From Gemmatimonadota bacterium (GTDB taxonomy: Bacteria; 4572-55; J002): a DNA stretch of 64,000 nt. The translations under genes and the position numbers were made by a program. A model generated the notes under the pieces. That model did no database searches. It was not told where the DNA came from and saw only the letters and a list, made by a program, of their open reading frames with translations. The stretch spans positions 16,878 to 80,877 of the forward strand of contig RFFQ01000095.1 in assembly GCA_003697105.1 (NCBI GenBank), written 5' to 3'. This document shows, piece after piece, positions 9,101 to 16,567 of this stretch; within the stretch, counting starts at the first letter, position 1, and every line of letters begins with the position of its first letter.

Positions 9101-11476
9101 TTCGTACACGTATCCCAATGCCAGATAGGTATCAATTTGGCGAAAATCCAGATCGAGTGCTGTTTCCAATGCCGGTCGTGCCGCGGCAAGTTGCTGCATA
9201 TTTGAGGTCTGATGGAATTGTTCGATTCGGGCGAATCCGGCGGCGTAATGGTAGGTGGCTTCATGTGAAAATTCGGTGCGGAGCGAGTCATAATGGGCAA
9301 TAATGGCGGGTAGTTGGTGGTGTTGGCTGCGAATCCAACCGCGATGTGCCGCCCAATGGAGTGAATCTTGTTGGAGTGCTTGTTGAAAAAAGGCGGCTGC
9401 GGCTGCCGGTTGGTGTTGGTCCAAAGCATTTTGTCCCTGATTGAGGTAGGTTTGTACCAAATGTTCGCGGGCACGTTGACCCACGGTGCCGTTTTCATAC
9501 CGTCCGTACTCCTGAATGATGAGTTTATAGAGGGCTTCGGTGCGATCATCGCCGGTGTGACTATAGATACGACCCATCGCGAACAGCGCCTGAATCTGCC
9601 AGTCATGTTCGTTGGGGTATTGCTGGATGAGTTGCTCGTATGCGGAAAGCGCCGCATCGTACTGCTGTTGTTGCTCATAAATTGTGCCGATCTGGAATTG
9701 TGCGCGGGCACACAAGGAGGTATAAAAGGGATAGGATTGGATGATTTGATAAAATCCGGTCAGTTGGTCCATTGGATTGTCATATGCGGTATAAAAGGCG
9801 ATAATGCGCTTTTCAGCCACTGCCGTCCATTTTTCTGAGGTGAAATAGGTCTCCAGTATGTGCAAGTAGCGTTCGATTCCACTGCCACGGTCTCCCAATT
9901 GGGTATAAATATCGGCAATTTTAAGGTTCGCTTCCGCGGCACTATCGTATTGGCGTGGGAACTGATCCACCACATGCTGGTATTGCTCCAGCGCCCGGGA
10001 ATTTTCACCTACTACGTGATGTAAATCCCCCATTGCCAGATAGATACGAGCTAATGCCCATTCATTTTGCTGGTGTTCTTCTAGTAATCTTTGGTATGCC
10101 TTCTGAGCAGCAACAGCGTTATGTTGATGCTTCCATTGTGCTTGGATGTAGGCAATTTGAATCAACGGTTTAAGAGGTGTTTCCGGGTAGTTTTGCAATG
10201 CCGTTTGATATGTGTCGAGTGCTAGGCGTTGTTGGTCGGTTTTTTCGTACAATTGCCCTAACTGGTAGAAGGCTTCGGCGGCGTATGGACTTGCCGGAAA
10301 ATTATCAATGACGCGATGATACGCCAACATAGCGGTAGTGGCAGACCGGTTATTTCTGATCCAGTGGGCATATCGTAATTGGAACTCCGCGGAAGGGGCG
10401 ATGGGAACTTCCCCGAAGGCAGGCATTTGCCAAATATCCATATTTCCACTGCGGTTGGTGGCGAAGTAGATTGAGCGACCATCCGGGCTCCACACGGGTT
10501 GGTAATTGATGTACTCATGCGTGGTCAGAGGTATGACCCGGCGGGTTGAAAGATCGATCCGGTATAGCCCGGGGTTATCAGCGAGTGTGACATGCCCATC
10601 ACCATTTGTATCTTGATGGTAACGGGCAAAGACGATCTGTTGCCCATCGGGACTCCAAGCGGGCGTGAGGTCATAATCCGAACCGCTGGTTAATTGTACC
10701 AGTGAATCCCCATTGGCGGAAATTAACCACAAGTCGCCGTTATTATCCGGTTTACCCCGAAAAGAGACATGAGCAATCCACTTTCCATCCGGGCTCCAGC
10801 GGGGGGCAAAACCGCCATCTTGGGTGAGCGGCCGGGCATTTTCCCCTTTGGCAGTGCATAACCAGAGATTTCGTTGAGGTGGGGAGGTACTGGTTATGTG
10901 TCGTCGGGAAGTAAATACAATCTGATCTCCGCTGGGATGCCAATCTGGATCGGTATCCTCGCCATTAAAATGGGTCAGTTGGGTCGCGTGTTCATCTGTT
11001 TGGTCGAGATCATGGATGGGGATAGTCCACAGATCACCACCGGCATCCTTCCGCCGGGAGACATACACCAATTGTTCCTTTTTTGGATGCCATGCCGGTT
11101 CGACATCGGCACTGGTATGGCGGGTCAATTGGCTGGGGCGGCTGCCGTTTACGGCCCGTTTCCACAAATTCCAGTTGGCATTTTGATCGGCATCGGTTCG
11201 CCCGGAAACAAAGACCAACGTTTGCCCATCCGGGGAAATTGCCGGAAAGAGGTCTATATCGGTATTGGTGGTAATTTGCTGGGGCACTTGATTGCGGATG
11301 GACTCGAACCATTCTTCGTAACGGATTGATGCTTCCGATGCCGGGGCTATTGGCGGGGTCGATATGGGAAGCGGAAGGTGAGGGGTTACGCGGGAGCTTG
11401 TACACCCCCCACTAAATATGATGAGTAGAATCAGAGTAATATAACCGCCGGAAGGGCACCGTTGGGGGTATTGCAT
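3164..11476 (-). CDS. Giant lipoprotein: PD40 beta-propeller, TPR arrays and two CHAT-like domains
   Basis: A protein of 2770 residues. A short hydrophobic signal ends in FSGGC (Cys25), so it is probably a lipoprotein exported to the envelope. Residues about 70-350 hold six or so TolB-like PD40 blades with repeated (I/W)SPDG..I.F motifs. Residues about 375-1500 and 1845-2440 are dense TPR repeats (YQLGQLYEKTDQ, YNNLGNIYLQ and similar). Two caspase-fold CHAT-like domains follow the TPR blocks, at about 1515-1840 and 2460-2770, recognised by WILPDKMLYAIPFAAL and WCIVPDRVLASLSFGAL. Both lack the catalytic pair: HLALRAS and TISGW replace the usual HxATHG and LSAC in the first, HITWGD and TISGG in the second. 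A scaffolding or sensing role is more likely than peptidase activity. The start at 11476 has only a weak ribosome-binding site. Confidence 0.85.
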   Translation of the reverse strand: MQYPQRCPSGGYITLILLIIFSGGCTSSRVTPHLPLPISTPPIAPASEASIRYEEWFESIRNQVPQQITTNTDIDLFPAISPDGQTLVFVSGRTDADQNANWNLWKRAVNGSRPSQLTRHTSADVEPAWHPKKEQLVYVSRRKDAGGDLWTIPIHDLDQTDEHATQLTHFNGEDTDPDWHPSGDQIVFTSRRHITSTSPPQRNLWLCTAKGENARPLTQDGGFAPRWSPDGKWIAHVSFRGKPDNNGDLWLISANGDSLVQLTSGSDYDLTPAWSPDGQQIVFARYHQDTNGDGHVTLADNPGLYRIDLSTRRVIPLTTHEYINYQPVWSPDGRSIYFATNRSGNMDIWQMPAFGEVPIAPSAEFQLRYAHWIRNNRSATTAMLAYHRVIDNFPASPYAAEAFYQLGQLYEKTDQQRLALDTYQTALQNYPETPLKPLIQIAYIQAQWKHQHNAVAAQKAYQRLLEEHQQNEWALARIYLAMGDLHHVVGENSRALEQYQHVVDQFPRQYDSAAEANLKIADIYTQLGDRGSGIERYLHILETYFTSEKWTAVAEKRIIAFYTAYDNPMDQLTGFYQIIQSYPFYTSLCARAQFQIGTIYEQQQQYDAALSAYEQLIQQYPNEHDWQIQALFAMGRIYSHTGDDRTEALYKLIIQEYGRYENGTVGQRAREHLVQTYLNQGQNALDQHQPAAAAAFFQQALQQDSLHWAAHRGWIRSQHHQLPAIIAHYDSLRTEFSHEATYHYAAGFARIEQFHQTSNMQQLAAARPALETALDLDFRQIDTYLALGYVYEGLRKDYEQQRRENRIEPDEREFLYELAIEKYQIALTLNDEQQFPQWEAALLLNLANTFYHLADNGDETSFQKAYYYYQQKIEMDSTFQSVSQEIEIQRRMGRCAFFLEDVSAGNRAFHRLIELARLQRDSALVYEAYQQLGALYYVAKDYPASSRYIQRALHQLDDVELPAEERQHLQRLCFRQIATNALHMGNYDSAIYWAKRAEHEWQHQDFRRERTQLAPLQIVPYNLRLLTFAMPFVRIPTTIGESRGQKPFSPSDEITLVYSILAESYYQLQDYERARDFTQKRLEILEMSGNAQERAICYNNLGNIYLQLKNEDEALFHFENSLQICRDPKHDFQVGALINYQNLGQVYLAMLDRSASTSPNRKPVPVWRGRKALHYQTQALELIQRRKAERPVFTVEDQRMELAIYHQLASIYFALYRNQLDPRLPGEKATDDIERQNQIKSSQEVIRRYLTDLKQQTGYDLGLDSDLTTYLNQQATSTIFDTFYQQALAYYLQADRLSFRYDHPRERALIRKNVALVYLAQGDTATALSYLSVGPNSARSLAATHGLPELLWQVLYIQAQVTQAADERLKLLYQALDIVEALPPTIPTNPADQEGVYAETIATLMAQNRVRAALIVKERQRAHQLIDISGNQRLNLPDSTENRALQLGRQIVNIRYHMQTLLPEQKQERQQYHLQRERAEAELSALTLADTAVYDLFRVNPPAIDNIQQQLTATQALIAYHVGYNQSVVWVISKNRIVSARLPLSTTQLASLTHTLHDQLSHNLDSLNIFLEWVYDAILQPVTSELATYSEWTILPDKMLYAIPFAALRHNGRYVIEDHRVTYASSLSSVLVAQQQQYLPAMNTLLVATEERRTAFTLAGSLTEVGELVFSLPQPYLLEGDSLSPATLRRMLPDYGLVHLALRASPRPQLPLRTPLYLAYNQTMSLFEWFEIPLQANLVTISGWNMPDADPDAEEPVMVALERALLFAGVSSVLVSQWEIEPAARIALLGHLYEYQQAQNTIAGALQQTQIEAIQRQQTVREWAGFRLWGFPGLPAQSLQKVARQQLEQSYQQALHYRNAGQWERAIHALETALRLAEYAAPQRISPIYNELVQALYENGDYRQAATTQQKQLTRLQKDRTTPIENITQAHRMLVRCLRAAQQPKLALRYQERYVAFLHEKQLSDHFPLAYTTLAELEIELEAYDPAKQHLDDAQQYSQQHNRPDVLAKVLRLRGDLAFRQINVAAALASYRQALPIYQQLADTVEIAHVFWQIGRLYLTLARPDSALEAFQQADQYLRVLGTAPLQMTLAQEIATAALEYGDYTLALKWVERAELRAGNPAPPSTPWEITRLKSHILWLQGKSKQSFRVLQTALQHAQLNPVQGHGIIMLKSQLGLMYLQEHHPTRAQFYFSEVLATNDGFKSLPDGAKCHYNLAVACLQAAQVARAKTHLDTALAWLAGTPDPVLQSAVELRLGEIAYQEQQIEQADSLLQNAWQHAHQAILPELEGRILAVIAANMAHTGHVDSAVVYYRRALDYIERSDSRAFALEYGFFIPEREIYESLVRLLLAQNKPEAAWEVAARAKWWDYLKWISPFPGQRSELKAYRSLKSAYQSHIQQARLYQKQGIALPEQLQHQLGEQSRKIAREIQHLVTDQPRASLMVSTAAIDLQRVQAHLPKDTVVLDYFWMASEVWVWVISAQAVRAVPLHIHPEQLAGQVAEYQRQLYYVMDTAQTALALYTALIAPVEDHVQQYARWCIVPDRVLASLSFGALKPAPDSYLMDTHRLRYAPSAMFAIPLPPASASVANRMVVLSSITEPLMAKEAISAKRLVPGVILQTEMNIQRGRVDSMLVTANQALFSCPLETTPANPLYHHITWGDHQLAVYSILDLEHRLKHITISGGLLDLPDTVSAIVPLGIPTAFLLSGAPTVVGALWRSDNLSTAIAIKRYLRALPGNTTEDALNAAQSMIRERFPHPSYWANLILFGSGD

Positions 11477-11485
11477 GGAACACTT

Positions 11486-11935
11486 TTACTGGTTTGGGGA
11501 AGGATAAATATAGATACCCACTGTATCCTTCACGTTTGGATCGGTATCCCACCAGCCTTCTACGATGGCTTTCACACCTTGTACCGGGGGGTTCGTTTGA
11601 AATCCACTGAACGTAACGGATGTTTGTCCGGTATTATCAGTGACACCAAAGGCTTGAATTTCACCTATATCGGTGCGGAAAATCACGGTTTCTCCGCTCA
11701 AAGCCTGATTATCTCCGTCACGCAGGGTGGCGAAGACCTCCGCATAGACTGAATCCCCACCGGCATCGTAAACTGTGGTTGGCGTAGCGGTCAAGGTTAA
11801 TTTTGCTGGCGACGTATCCCGATTTTCGCACCCGGTTAGGAGCACGAGAAGGCTCAACTGAACAAAGATACAAACGCTGATGATGGGGGAGACTCCCTTT
11901 GAGACCTTTAGGGCTTTTTTGTCATTAAAACTCAT
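11486..11935 (-). CDS. Small lipoprotein with a bacterial Ig-like (Big-1/invasin-type) domain
   Basis: 149 residues from the ATG at 11935. A type II signal peptide ends in the lipobox LLTGC. The rest forms one Ig-like domain of the invasin/Big-1 kind: LTLTATPTTVYDAGGDSVYAEVFATL, then ALSGETVIFRTDIGEI and TDNTGQTSVTFSG, the typical A-xx-ADG/NG pattern of this fold. It should be anchored in the outer or inner membrane and exposed to the periplasm or surface; binding partners are unknown. A GTG at 11941 is also in frame, but the AAGGAG motif lies at a proper distance only from the ATG. The next gene downstream, after 9 bp, is the giant CHAT lipoprotein, so the pair is probably one operon. Confidence 0.72.
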   Translation of the reverse strand: MSFNDKKALKVSKGVSPIISVCIFVQLSLLVLLTGCENRDTSPAKLTLTATPTTVYDAGGDSVYAEVFATLRDGDNQALSGETVIFRTDIGEIQAFGVTDNTGQTSVTFSGFQTNPPVQGVKAIVEGWWDTDPNVKDTVGIYIYPSPNQ

Positions 11936-12089
11936 ACTCACACTCCTTTCCGAGAGAAGAATTAAACATCATGTTGCTTTTTTTGACCTTATTTCCGGAG
12001 TAGTCCTGAGATGCTCTGGCAGTAAAATATAGATATAGCCTTGATTTTAGGAGGTTGATGAACATCGGCATTAAATCTGCTGAAGACAT
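11925..12089 (-). CDS. Possible small ORF overlapping the lipoprotein start
   Basis: A 54-codon frame beginning MSSADLMPMFINLLKSRLYL with a strong AAGGAG site four bases before the ATG. Its stop codon overlaps the first 11 bases of the lipoprotein gene, an arrangement usual for translational coupling. The peptide has no recognisable domain; the first 25 residues could form a hydrophobic or amphipathic helix. It may be a real small protein, a coupling leader, or chance. No homologue is known to me. Confidence 0.3.
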   Translation of the reverse strand: MSSADLMPMFINLLKSRLYLYFTARASQDYSGNKVKKSNMMFNSSLGKECEYEF

Positions 12090-12134
12090 GTTACTCCTTC
12101 CCCTCCAGTAGCCGCTATACAATGGCGGTTATAC

Positions 12135-12178
12135 AAAAACCAGTTTCTTCGATGGCGAATCGAGGAAACTGGTTTTCT
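12135..12178 (-). terminator. Intrinsic terminator after the PorV-like operon
   Basis: A hairpin with arms aaaaccagtttc (12136-12147) and gaaactggtttt (12165-12176), extended inwards by a ttcgat/atcga pairing. On the minus strand it is followed by TTTTTG, 37 bp after the stop of the barrel gene. A T-rich stretch also follows on the plus strand, so it could act in both directions, but only minus-strand genes flank it. Confidence 0.75.
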
Positions 12179-12212
12179 TTATTTCAGCCAATAACCTAAA
12201 CTGGAGAAATGG

Positions 12213-13061
12213 TTAGAATTGGTAGCCGAATCCAAACTGGTGGGTCAACGGTAGTTTTTCATGGTTTGTCAGGGCATAATCCAGTTGGATATCAGAAAAG
12301 GAAAAGCCCAATCCGGTGGAGAAGCGGTTGGGTTCGGTTTGAACACCTGCCCGAACGTCACAGCGCATGTTGAGCAGAGGGTCCTCGTACACTCGAAATT
12401 CCATTCCGACCAGTGCCCGTACCGGTTGACCTTTTTCTTTGGAAAGATCAAATGCTGTCAATACTCCGGTCAATGGTGTGTAGGAAATACCGACATTAAT
12501 CAGTTGGGGGAGATCGTTGGTATGGGCATTTTTTACCGTACTCTCAATTTCTGGGCGATTGGCATTGTGGATAAACGCACCGAGCCGCCAGCGGCGGTAA
12601 ATTGTTGCCATAAAACCGGCATCAACCCCGTAAGTTATGGCATTCCCCAAGCGGTCACCTTGGTCGATTTGGTATCCGGTCAGGTTGTAACCAAATGCCA
12701 AATCGCGTGTGAGAGCGAGTCCGTGTGAAATTGTCAATGCCCGTTCGCTAAGTTGGGAGAATCCCATATCCTGATAACCCACACCCCAGGTACCCCACCG
12801 CGTGGGGTAGGCGACATCAAGCGTTCCGTTATGGATGCCACTGCCGTAGAGGTCTTTGTATTGTGCCCGAAGCTCGGGACGATCTACCCGGCTTAAGCCG
12901 GCAGGATTAAACCGGATGGCAGTGGCATTGTTCGCTACAGCAGTAAATGCCCCTCCCATCCCTTGTGCCCGAACTCCAAATTCCATATCCTCAAAAACCC
13001 CGGCATGGAGGCTCATGGGGATGAGCATAGCACTGACCCATAATATCCACATGCGTTTCAT
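12213..13061 (-). CDS. PorV/PorQ-like outer-membrane beta-barrel protein
   Basis: 282 residues with a cleavable signal peptide (WVSAMLIPMSLHA, then GVFEDMEFG). The N-terminal block GVRAQGMGGAFTAVANNATAIRFNPAGLS is the hallmark of the PorV/PorQ/UPF0164 and FadL-like family of FCB bacteria. Alternating-residue beta strands follow, and the last residue is Phe after FGFGYQ, as expected for BAM-inserted barrels. In Bacteroidetes PorV works with type IX secretion, but many FCB paralogues serve other, unknown roles and no other T9SS gene is visible here. The ATG at 13061 is preferred over an in-frame GTG just upstream. It is the last gene of an operon with a small membrane protein and a second PorV-like protein. 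Confidence 0.75.
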   Translation of the reverse strand: MKRMWILWVSAMLIPMSLHAGVFEDMEFGVRAQGMGGAFTAVANNATAIRFNPAGLSRVDRPELRAQYKDLYGSGIHNGTLDVAYPTRWGTWGVGYQDMGFSQLSERALTISHGLALTRDLAFGYNLTGYQIDQGDRLGNAITYGVDAGFMATIYRRWRLGAFIHNANRPEIESTVKNAHTNDLPQLINVGISYTPLTGVLTAFDLSKEKGQPVRALVGMEFRVYEDPLLNMRCDVRAGVQTEPNRFSTGLGFSFSDIQLDYALTNHEKLPLTHQFGFGYQF

Positions 13062-13086
13062 CACTTGAATTTCCTCAGAGAATCGA

Positions 13087-13485
13087 CTAGTTAAGACCCC
13101 GCCCCATTTTAGCTGAGACTTTGGGTTTAAAAATATATTCTTTTTTGTAAATGATCAGATCAACGGTTTTTTTGTAAGGGCGTACCGCAATTTCCATATC
13201 CCCGGGTTTGGGGTAGTTTCGACGGATACGGATATCGTATTCGGGGTCTCTAATGGGGATATTGTGTTTTTTTGCCACCTCCATGATGGCCGTTCGCACA
13301 ACTGCGTCCGTTTTGACCTGCCCAAACCGAGCTTGTTCATCCATCACGCTAATCAGGGCATTAAAGCCAATTTTGGGGGTTGCCAGACGGATAACGGCAT
13401 TCACAACGACCCCCAAAATTACCAAAAAAATGATAACTTTAATTCCGGTGCTAAGTCCCCGTTGGTGTTGCTGGCGTGTAAGCAT
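13087..13485 (-). CDS. Single-pass membrane protein of unknown function
   Basis: 132 residues: a short basic cytoplasmic N-terminus (MLTRQQHQRGLSTGIK), one strong membrane helix (VIIFLVILGVVVNAVIRLA), and an extracytoplasmic domain of about 95 residues with mixed alpha/beta character (VVRTAIMEVAKKHNIPIRDPEYDIRI). The topology is reminiscent of small anchored proteins such as DUF4845, but I do not recognise the family. It sits between two PorV-like genes, 11 bp after the upstream one and 25 bp before the downstream one, so it probably works in the envelope with them. Confidence 0.6.
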   Translation of the reverse strand: MLTRQQHQRGLSTGIKVIIFLVILGVVVNAVIRLATPKIGFNALISVMDEQARFGQVKTDAVVRTAIMEVAKKHNIPIRDPEYDIRIRRNYPKPGDMEIAVRPYKKTVDLIIYKKEYIFKPKVSAKMGRGLN

Positions 13486-13496
13486 GAATCACCTCT

Positions 13497-14969
13497 TTAC
13501 CGAAGATACCGTTCACATTTCTGAATCCAGTGAGTTGCTTCGCCTCCGACAACCGGTTGGCTATTGGGATACCTATCGATAACGGCTTGGAAAGCCTCCT
13601 TGGCGGCGTTGTAATTTTGCTGAAAATAATAACAATACCCAATCATCAGTTGACCGTCGGGGTCCATATCCGTTTCTCGCGTATCTTGAATAACGCGTTC
13701 AAAATAGCGCATCGCCATCTGGTAATCCCCCCGTTCAAAATAGCATTGTCCGATCATGTAAAGTGCTTCGTCAGTTTTGCTTGAGCTAGGGTATTCATCC
13801 AAAATACGTTCAAATAGCTCTTGTGCGGCATCAAATTGTTCATTTTGGTACTGAAATTTACCCGCTTTATATAGTTCCGTTGCCGCCTGCTCTTCCTCTG
13901 CTTGAAGTTTGTCTTCTGCGGGCGGTACCGGGAGCGGGGTCTTTTTTTCGACCACAACGGGTGGTGGTACTGCCGGAGGCTGGTTCACCACCGGCGTGGG
14001 GTTTACCGGTGTGGGGCTGGGGCTTACCGATGGTACGTTGCCAAAATGAAATGCGAGTGAGAACCGATGGGTCTCACCGAGATTCCCGTAAGGCACAAAG
14101 GCATAATCCAAATGGATCGTTCCGACCCGAAAACCGGCACCCGCCGTATATCCGGTATCATCACCTAAGGCATCCGTGCCTTCTGTTTTGTATTTGTAAC
14201 CCGCACGAAGCGCAATCATGTGCTGGATCCAAAATTCCATTCCGCCGTATATCCGCACATTGTTATCATTCGGGATTTCCATATCCGCGGCCAGTAGCAG
14301 ATTCTGGTTCAACATTTCGTAAGCGGCTCCGGCACGGATGGTCATCGGTAATGCTTGTGATTCGGCTTCAAATTTCATTTCTGGACCCAAATGCTGGGCA
14401 GTAAGGGCTAGCTTCAAATGACGTGCGGGTCGATAGGTCAATCCCACATCGGCGGCGAATCCGGTTGCCGAATACTCATCAATGGATTGGTAAATTCCTT
14501 TGATGGTGACTCCGATGGCAACCATATTGCCTAGTTTTTGAGCTAGCGTTGCTCCCAACACATAATCTCCGGCGCTAAATTCATTAATGGGGCTGTTATA
14601 TGTTGCTCCACGGCCCTCAATGCCAGCGGTGTACAACCCACCACCAAAGAATCCCACATGCATGTTGCGAGAAAGCGGATGGGAGAATCCCAAATAGTCA
14701 TAACGAATATCTTGAAACCACTCGTAATGGGATAGTGTAACCGAACTGGACGTGTGAAAAGCCAATCCTGCCGGATTCCAATAGGTCGCCTCACCTCCAG
14801 TGGCGAGCGCAGAAAACGCTTCACCCATCCCGCTTGCACGAGCACCCACGGGAATTTTGAGAAATTTAGCGCCACTTTCACCCGCAGAGGCATTAATCTC
14901 ACTGGCAAATGCAGGTACTGCCAGAGAAAGCGCACAAAACAAAGATAAAACCTGCATGAAATGTTTCAT
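13497..14969 (-). CDS. PorV/PorQ-like barrel fused to a C-terminal TPR domain
   Basis: 490 residues. A signal peptide (LFCALSLAVPAFA) leads into a PorV-type barrel with KIPVGARASGMGEAFSAL and EATYWNPAGL. A Pro-rich linker at about 335-375 (PSPTPVNPTPV and on) follows, then TPR/YbgF-like repeats, with FERILDEYPSSSKTDEALYMIGQCYFERGDY resembling the Tol-Pal protein CpoB/YbgF. The barrel should sit in the outer membrane with the TPR arm in the periplasm as a docking surface. A good GGAGG site precedes the ATG, and a clear promoter lies 70-100 bp upstream, so this gene leads its three-gene operon. The barrel-TPR fusion is a pattern of FCB candidate phyla; the partner is unknown. Confidence 0.78.
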   Translation of the reverse strand: MKHFMQVLSLFCALSLAVPAFASEINASAGESGAKFLKIPVGARASGMGEAFSALATGGEATYWNPAGLAFHTSSSVTLSHYEWFQDIRYDYLGFSHPLSRNMHVGFFGGGLYTAGIEGRGATYNSPINEFSAGDYVLGATLAQKLGNMVAIGVTIKGIYQSIDEYSATGFAADVGLTYRPARHLKLALTAQHLGPEMKFEAESQALPMTIRAGAAYEMLNQNLLLAADMEIPNDNNVRIYGGMEFWIQHMIALRAGYKYKTEGTDALGDDTGYTAGAGFRVGTIHLDYAFVPYGNLGETHRFSLAFHFGNVPSVSPSPTPVNPTPVVNQPPAVPPPVVVEKKTPLPVPPAEDKLQAEEEQAATELYKAGKFQYQNEQFDAAQELFERILDEYPSSSKTDEALYMIGQCYFERGDYQMAMRYFERVIQDTRETDMDPDGQLMIGYCYYFQQNYNAAKEAFQAVIDRYPNSQPVVGGEATHWIQKCERYLR

Positions 14970-15038
14970 TAGCGGTTCCTCCTTATAAAAAACTAAAAGA
15001 TCACACCGCTATGGGGCGCACGGTGTTAGAACGGAATA

Positions 15039-15068
15039 AATGTACCATAATTCCGAAAGTCTTGTCAA
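15039..15068 (-). promoter_or_regulatory. Sigma-70-type promoter of the PorV-like operon
   Basis: On the minus strand: TTGACA (15063-15068), 18 bp, TACATT (15039-15044). It leaves a leader of about 60 nt before the ATG at 14969. Confidence 0.65.
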
Positions 15069-15092
15069 GTACAAAGTTGGTCAAAAGCTCGA

Positions 15093-15779
15093 TTATTCCT
15101 GCTGTGCGAGGGCGATCCGTTTGTATTCCGCCACTCGCCGGTCTGCTTGCCGGGTGGGTTCCGGTAATCGATAGCGGGAGGTACAGGCTAGCGAGATTTT
15201 TACGGCAGATGTGAGGGACATCCGGTGTCCGGGCGAGATGAACAGCGGGCGCACATTTGTTCGGGTGCGGACAACTTTTCCGATAACTTCATTTTGGTCC
15301 ATTAAATTTGAGGTAGCGCCTTTTTCTAAAGCCGGTAATATGTATGACCCGACCAAGCGTGACTTGGCACAGCCAATTGTCGGGGAATCTAGCAGTACTC
15401 CCAAATGGGCGGCGAGTCCGAGCCGGCGAGGATGGGCAATGCCGTGCCCATCAAACAAGATGACATCCGGGGTGTGCTCCAGTTGTGCAAATGCTTTTAA
15501 GAGGACTTCTCCCTCCCGAAAACTTAAAAACCCCGGAACATAGGGAAACCGTACCCTTACTCGGGCGTAGCATTCTTGAACACATTCTAATTCTGGGAAA
15601 TGGAGTAGGATAACGGCGGCAAACGCTTCATCATGATGAAATGCCACGTCGGCGCCGGCAACCCACTGGATGGACTCCAGGGGAAGATCGGTAAAGACTA
15701 ATTTTTTGACTAACTCGTTTTGCAGGGCTTTGGCGGCGGTTGTGCTCAGGCTCCATTCGTGAGTCACTACCGGTGTCAT
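15093..15779 (-). CDS. nfi: Endonuclease V (deoxyinosine 3'-endonuclease)
   Basis: 228 residues, the usual size. The conserved family blocks are present in order: VAGADVAF (first catalytic Asp), YVPGFLSFREG (catalytic Glu after PGFLSFRE), LFDGHGIAHPRRLGLAAHLG (catalytic Asp), and GCAKSRLVG. The enzyme cuts DNA, and in some organisms RNA, at the second phosphodiester bond 3' of deoxyinosine, starting repair of deaminated adenine. The start codon overlaps the stop of the upstream metallo-beta-lactamase gene (ATGA), so it is translated from the long infC-to-walJ transcript or a sub-operon. No residue of the core is missing. Confidence 0.93.
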   Translation of the reverse strand: MTPVVTHEWSLSTTAAKALQNELVKKLVFTDLPLESIQWVAGADVAFHHDEAFAAVILLHFPELECVQECYARVRVRFPYVPGFLSFREGEVLLKAFAQLEHTPDVILFDGHGIAHPRRLGLAAHLGVLLDSPTIGCAKSRLVGSYILPALEKGATSNLMDQNEVIGKVVRTRTNVRPLFISPGHRMSLTSAVKISLACTSRYRLPEPTRQADRRVAEYKRIALAQQE

Positions 15780-16552
15780 AATTCTACCAGAGGTGTCGGG
15801 GCGTGTTGTTGCCCCACATGGATCGCAATTTGAGGATGATCACTTTTTCGAACCGTATCCACGGCGAGACGGTGGGCGAGGTCAGGGCAGTTATTTTCTT
15901 CACTAAGGTGTGCCAGAAACACCGCTTCGAGGTCGCAATGGATCAATTTGGAAAGGGCATTGTTAAATGCGCCGTTCGATAAATGCCCGTTTTTGCTGAG
16001 AATTCGTTGTTTCAATGACCACGGATACTTTGACGATTTGAGCATCTCTTCGTCGTGGTTACTTTCCAACACGATCAGATTGGCACCGATCAAATGGCGT
16101 CCCACCCGACGGGTAACAAACCCCAAGTCCGTTGCGATTCCAATTTTGGAGCCATTATGCTGGATGATTACACTGATCGGATCGGCGGCATCATGGGGCG
16201 TTTGCACCGGATGTACCAAAATCTCACGGGCGATCTCAAAAGGTTCATTTGTCGTGATCAAATGAGGTTGGAACGCCTGTTTTAGAGTTCGGCTGAGATG
16301 ATGATACGTCCCTTGATTCAGATAAACGGGAATTGAATAGGCACGGACAAGCCGCGCCAGCCCTTTAACATGATCGTAATGTTCATGGGTGATAATAATG
16401 GCATCTAACTGCGAGGGCGTAATCTGGATGCGCTCCAAGCGCTGAATTAAATCTTTCAGGGTTAATCCAACATCCACCAACAGCCGAAATCCATTGATCT
16501 CCACAAACGTTGAATTTCCTTTGCTACCACTTGCCAGTAAACAGACCTTCAC
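15776..16552 (-). CDS. walJ: Metallo-beta-lactamase-fold hydrolase, WalJ/YycJ type
   Basis: 258 residues. The N-terminal LLASGSKGNSTFVE and the zinc motif ITHEHYDHVKG (HxHxDH) are characteristic of YycJ/WalJ, a single-domain MBL-fold protein. Further zinc ligands are expected at HDAADP, in the ESNHDEEML segment and near FLAHLSEENN. In Firmicutes it is tied to the WalKR system and to coordination of replication with cell division, with 5'-exonuclease activity reported for homologues; the function in FCB bacteria is inferred. It starts 16 bp after the rny stop, so the two are probably co-transcribed. Confidence 0.85.
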   Translation of the reverse strand: MKVCLLASGSKGNSTFVEINGFRLLVDVGLTLKDLIQRLERIQITPSQLDAIIITHEHYDHVKGLARLVRAYSIPVYLNQGTYHHLSRTLKQAFQPHLITTNEPFEIAREILVHPVQTPHDAADPISVIIQHNGSKIGIATDLGFVTRRVGRHLIGANLIVLESNHDEEMLKSSKYPWSLKQRILSKNGHLSNGAFNNALSKLIHCDLEAVFLAHLSEENNCPDLAHRLAVDTVRKSDHPQIAIHVGQQHAPTPLVEL

Positions 16553-16567
16553 CGTTTATCGCCTATG

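Noticed and set aside
3231-11405. Many overlapping ORFs of 60-220 codons on both strands
   Set aside because: They are out-of-frame shadows of the giant lipoprotein gene, without ribosome-binding sites or domain patterns.
12213-14969. Evidence for a type IX secretion system
   Set aside because: PorV-like barrels alone are not enough; no PorK-N, SprA or C-terminal T9SS sorting domain is visible in the window.
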